From: RGIG1959 sp045651865
GTDB taxonomy: Bacteria > Bacillota > Clostridia > Oscillospirales > Acutalibacteraceae
Reading direction: 5' to 3'
DNA length: 48,288 bases
Assembly: GCA_045651865.1 (NCBI GenBank)
Contig: JAZRTC010000019.1
Location: 1-48,288, forward strand
Under the pieces are notes generated by a model that was not told where the DNA came from, searched no databases, and worked only from the letters and a program-made list of their open reading frames with translations. A program made the translations under genes and the position numbers. This document shows, in pieces, positions 46,501 through 48,288 of this stretch (positions within the stretch are counted from its first letter, which is position 1; each line of letters starts with the position of its first letter).

Positions 46501-48288
46501 CGGGGTGTGGTTGCCTTCGTTACGGCCGACAACCGACACAACCGCGTTGGAAGCAGTGCCTGCAACGGTCAGGGTCTTGGTCACGCGGGTTTCGTTGCCT
46601 TGCTTGTCGAAGACAACAAACGCCACGCTGTGCTGGCCGTTGGTGAGGTACACATCGCTCAGGTTGATGACGCCGTTTGCCGCTTTGAAGCCGACCTTAT
46701 CGGACATATCCATGCCGTCGATGTAAACCTTTGCGGTGGTGTAGTCGATACCGGTCGTGTTGCTGTTGCCGGACACATCGGACACCTTCGCGGTGAAGGA
46801 CAGCAGGTTGTTATTCACAGTCTGACCGTTGAGCGCCACGAAGTTCGCGGTGTCATAGCAGACCTGGGTCTCCGTGATGGTCGGAGCATCGCGGTCTTCG
46901 GTCACATCACTGTAGTCGAGGGTGATATCGTCGATGTAGAAGACCATATCTTCCATCGTGTCGCACGCAGAACCGGTGAAGAGCTGCAGGAACGCGGGAT
47001 AATAGTCCGCATTCGCGGCGGTACCATTCTGGGTAGCACCGGCAATGGTGGTTGTCTGGACAATCGAGTCCGCAAGATCCGTCAGGTTATAATAAATATA
47101 AATCCAGCCGGATTCCGGAATCGCATAGTTGGTGGAATAGCTGACGGTCTTGCCGTCATAATCCGACACCATGTACTTGTAGGTGATGCCGACTTTGCCG
47201 TTCGTGTTGGTACCGCGAGCAATACGCCATGCCACATTGGTGATGTCGGGCGAGTACACCCACATACCGATGCGGATAGCCGTCTGACCGTTCGCCACAT
47301 CACGAAGCACCTTCGTATCGCCGGTGTAGTACAGATAGTTGTACAGCCAGCCGGCAACATCGGTCACATTCTTGTGGTTCATGCGGAAGCCGAGAGCGTA
47401 GTCGCCGTTCTTGACCTTACCGCCGTTGTCCTTGGTTGCCAGGAACACTTCGGAATACTGCGTACCAATGCTGTTGGAATAATCTTCCGGAGCATACAAC
47501 GGGTAGGGAGGATTGTTCTTGTTGTATTCTTCATGCCACGCCTTGAACTCTTCCGTACCCTTCCAATCGGAAATGTCGCCGTCCTCAAAGTCGAAGAGAA
47601 CTTCCGAACCCTTACCGAATTTCACGGTGATGGTGTCCGAAACGCCGTCGGCGTACTTGTAAGTACCGGTCATCACCGCACTCTTGACGGATTCGTCGTT
47701 AGCAGCGGTGAACTGGAAGCCGTCCATCGAACCTGCCGCAGCGGGATTCACAACGAAGTTGTAATGCGATGCGTCGGTGTAGACTGCGAAGTTGCCGTAC
47801 AGAGCGGTCATCGCCACTTCCGCCGACTTACCGTAAGGAACAGTGGTCTCTTCAAGAGCGAAGGAAGCCGAAGTCGGATTCACAATCTCGATCTCCAAAG
47901 AGCCGACCACTTGGCCGTCAACGGACATCTGCACATTCACTTTGCCGAGTTTGCCGTTCGACACGAACTTGCCGTCCGCAATCGTACCGAAGCTGTTATC
48001 AGACAGCGTCCACACAGCGTTCTCGGGGATTTCTGCCGCCGCGTTAGTCGCGTCGACACCGAACGCCGAGAAGGTGTAGGTGGAGTTGGGAGCATAGTAA
48101 TCATACTCGCCGGTGATGACCGCATGGTCAAATGTACCGTCCGCCACAGCAGTGGAGATGATCATCAGGGTGTTGGAAACCGCACGCTCCGCGCCGCCCG
48201 AAGGCTTGTTCTTCAGGACAAACTTATCGGAACCCTCGGGGATGATTCCGAAGGTGGCGGAGTTACCGCCGTCGAGGTGAAGTGCATC
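43579..48288 (-). CDS. Large secreted phosphodiester glycosidase-repeat protein (5' part outside window)
   Basis: 1569 residues are visible and the frame is open to the right edge. The first residues, 'DALHLDGGNSATFGI' and then 'NKPSGGAERAVSNTLM', are the end of a phosphodiester glycosidase (NAGPA/DUF2233) domain, so the enzyme proper lies outside the window. Then: an Ig-like region (to about 47880), a beta-sandwich carbohydrate-binding-like region (about 46900-47610, 'LFDFEDGDISDWKG'), an Ig domain, a cohesin-like region (about 46200-46510), a Cys-rich 'CAGC/CDCG' zinc-ribbon-like element, choline-binding-like aromatic repeats (about 45270-45870) and eight 70-residue repeats. No sortase signal or membrane anchor follows; the repeats end the protein. 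It is probably wall-attached through them. Function may be sugar-phosphodiester cleavage on wall polymers or exopolysaccharide; that is inference. Confidence 0.82.
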   Translation of the reverse strand, partial: DALHLDGGNSATFGIIPEGSDKFVLKNKPSGGAERAVSNTLMIISTAVADGTFDHAVITGEYDYYAPNSTYTFSAFGVDATNAAAEIPENAVWTLSDNSFGTIADGKFVSNGKLGKVNVQMSVDGQVVGSLEIEIVNPTSASFALEETTVPYGKSAEVAMTALYGNFAVYTDASHYNFVVNPAAAGSMDGFQFTAANDESVKSAVMTGTYKYADGVSDTITVKFGKGSEVLFDFEDGDISDWKGTEEFKAWHEEYNKNNPPYPLYAPEDYSNSIGTQYSEVFLATKDNGGKVKNGDYALGFRMNHKNVTDVAGWLYNYLYYTGDTKVLRDVANGQTAIRIGMWVYSPDITNVAWRIARGTNTNGKVGITYKYMVSDYDGKTVSYSTNYAIPESGWIYIYYNLTDLADSIVQTTTIAGATQNGTAANADYYPAFLQLFTGSACDTMEDMVFYIDDITLDYSDVTEDRDAPTITETQVCYDTANFVALNGQTVNNNLLSFTAKVSDVSGNSNTTGIDYTTAKVYIDGMDMSDKVGFKAANGVINLSDVYLTNGQHSVAFVVFDKQGNETRVTKTLTVAGTASNAVVSVVGRNEGNHTPKAGSVYYVDIKASDAAQISEIVTTLKVNTANTIEYKNIVCADGVKATATYDEKNFEATITLTHDGSLSGDAVLASIPVRVWAWDEEFTGISADAQFATKAIPVIDLEIETTYGSVTYADSTYANYVCGFAGDMVVKTELDNKTAWHKHTAEAVADKAATCIKDGYTGRTYCAGCASVIDWGTTVAAAGHTYAVVGNELVCDCGDKYTANGLVEMNGNVYYILGGKLASGWNYVSTDDEATTGNYYFAADYAAVDGDQVIGGYNYTFVNNVLVRGDKVVSNGQIKYMWAGDWAKNAWMTIDGEKYYFANDNIAMVGPSTVRGFSGTYAFDENGVWLEGRTGLLEHAGKVYYYENGMCKSAGLVKIGDDFYYIGANYHPVTGLYWVGKPNTAVTGMTEGEYEFGADGKMIRKVVKEGIIGDYLYINDVQQKAYQLVSYEGNYYFINDGNKIAKNTTVYLSEKFTADFGLAVGNYDFDADGKMIIKNGPVGDYFYLNNVMQKAYQLVKWEGDYYFINVSNKLAKNTQIYLTERFTAEYGLAVGYYDFDENGKLVIKNGVVGDYFYLNGVQQKAYQLIKFEGDYYFVNDANKVSKNTRVYLTERFTAEYGLAVGYYDFDENGKLIIKNGVVGDYFYLNGVQQKAYQLIKFEGDYYFVNDANKVAKNKSIYLTERFTAEYGLAVASYDFDADGKMIMRNGVVGDYFYLNGALQKAYQLINFEGNYYFVNDANKVAKNTTIYLTEKFTAQYGLNVGKYDFDADGKMIIKNGIVGDYYYVNNVQQKAYQLVSFEGNYYFINVSNKLAKDTTIYLTEQFTAQYGLNVGYYDFDANGKMIIKNGVIGDYFYANNVQQKAYQLVEWEGNYYFINNGNKIAKNTTIYLLDSFVSQYGFAAGKYSFDAQGKMILKQGVVEGKLYIDGVLQKAYQLVEFEGNYYFVNDGNMVAKNCTIYLSKEFAYVAGLNAGYYDFDSNGRLIIK
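43585..45264 (-). repeat. Eight tandem 210-bp repeats encoding 70-residue aromatic modules
   Basis: Eight consecutive in-frame units of exactly 70 residues, bounded at 45264, 45054, 44844, 44634, 44424, 44214, 44004, 43794 and 43585. Each runs 'KNGVVGDYFYLNGVQQKAYQ', then 'EGxYYFxNxxNKxAKN', 'IYLTExFTAxYGL' and 'YDFDxxGKMII'. Units 2-4 are the most alike at DNA level (44581-44640 and 44791-44850 are the same over almost their whole length), while the last unit is the most divergent. No insertions or deletions change the unit length. Confidence 0.92.

Noticed and set aside
1..48288. tRNA, rRNA, insertion sequences, phage genes
   Set aside because: No cloverleaf with CCA-adjacent stem, rRNA core sequence, transposase or phage structural gene was recognised by reading. 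A tRNA scan would be needed to exclude a tRNA fully.

Overview
The window looks like a chromosomal segment of an anaerobic, spore-forming Gram-positive of the class Clostridia, probably Oscillospiraceae/Ruminococcaceae-like. The evidence is a SpoVAE gene, dockerin-type tails, BspA-type leucine-rich repeats, a class B-like sortase, strong AGGAGG ribosome binding sites, TTGACA/TATAAT promoters and U-tailed terminators. Coding DNA is mostly moderately GC-rich. Two patches (about 18.8-19.2 kb and 41.6-43.4 kb) are visibly AT-richer. No rRNA, tRNA, insertion sequence, prophage or CRISPR array was recognised.

Layout. 0-1.4 kb: end of a DUF2809 membrane protein and a threonine aldolase. 1.4-8.5 kb, minus strand: three separately promoted secreted proteins, two GH25 lysozyme paralogues and an SGNH/CE2-like esterase. 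All three have signal peptides and dockerin-like tails and share an undescribed module of about 155 residues. 8.6-12.3 kb: HAD phosphatase, an SLC13/ArsB-type transporter with a cytidylate-kinase-like protein, a YczE-like membrane protein and a 39-residue membrane peptide. 12.5-17.0 kb: cysteine desulfurase, a large sortase, and ThiI. The desulfurase/ThiI pair for tRNA 4-thiouridine is split by the sortase gene. 17.0-18.7 kb: a lone spoVAE and NADP-type isocitrate dehydrogenase.

19.2-35.2 kb, minus strand: one tightly packed apparent operon of about 16 kb. It has one good promoter (35221-35249) and one strong terminator (19248-19283). It encodes a 2483-residue membrane-anchored subtilisin with a long BspA leucine-rich-repeat region, an InlB/GLUG-repeat lipoprotein, a complete oligopeptide ABC importer (OppA, B, C, D, F) and a small membrane protein. 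The simplest reading is a protein-scavenging system that cleaves protein at the surface and imports the peptides.

35.3-37.6 kb, plus strand, divergent from that operon: a membrane protein ending in a CXXC tail and a polyferredoxin fused to a TlpA-like thioredoxin, probably a membrane thiol/electron-transfer pair. 37.6-38.1 kb is non-coding and packed with hairpins. Several of these differ in stem sequence but are joined by a constant ATATCA(C) linker. 38.1-43.4 kb, minus strand: a surface polysaccharide block with capE, capF and capG for UDP-N-acetyl-L-fucosamine, plus an AT-rich flippase and acetyltransferase. 43.6 kb to the right edge: a very large secreted protein whose amino-terminal part lies outside the window. 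It begins with the end of a phosphodiester glycosidase domain and finishes with eight 70-residue tandem repeats.

The shared theme is the cell surface: wall hydrolysis, esterase, sortase, surface protease with peptide uptake, glycan synthesis and repeat-based adhesion.
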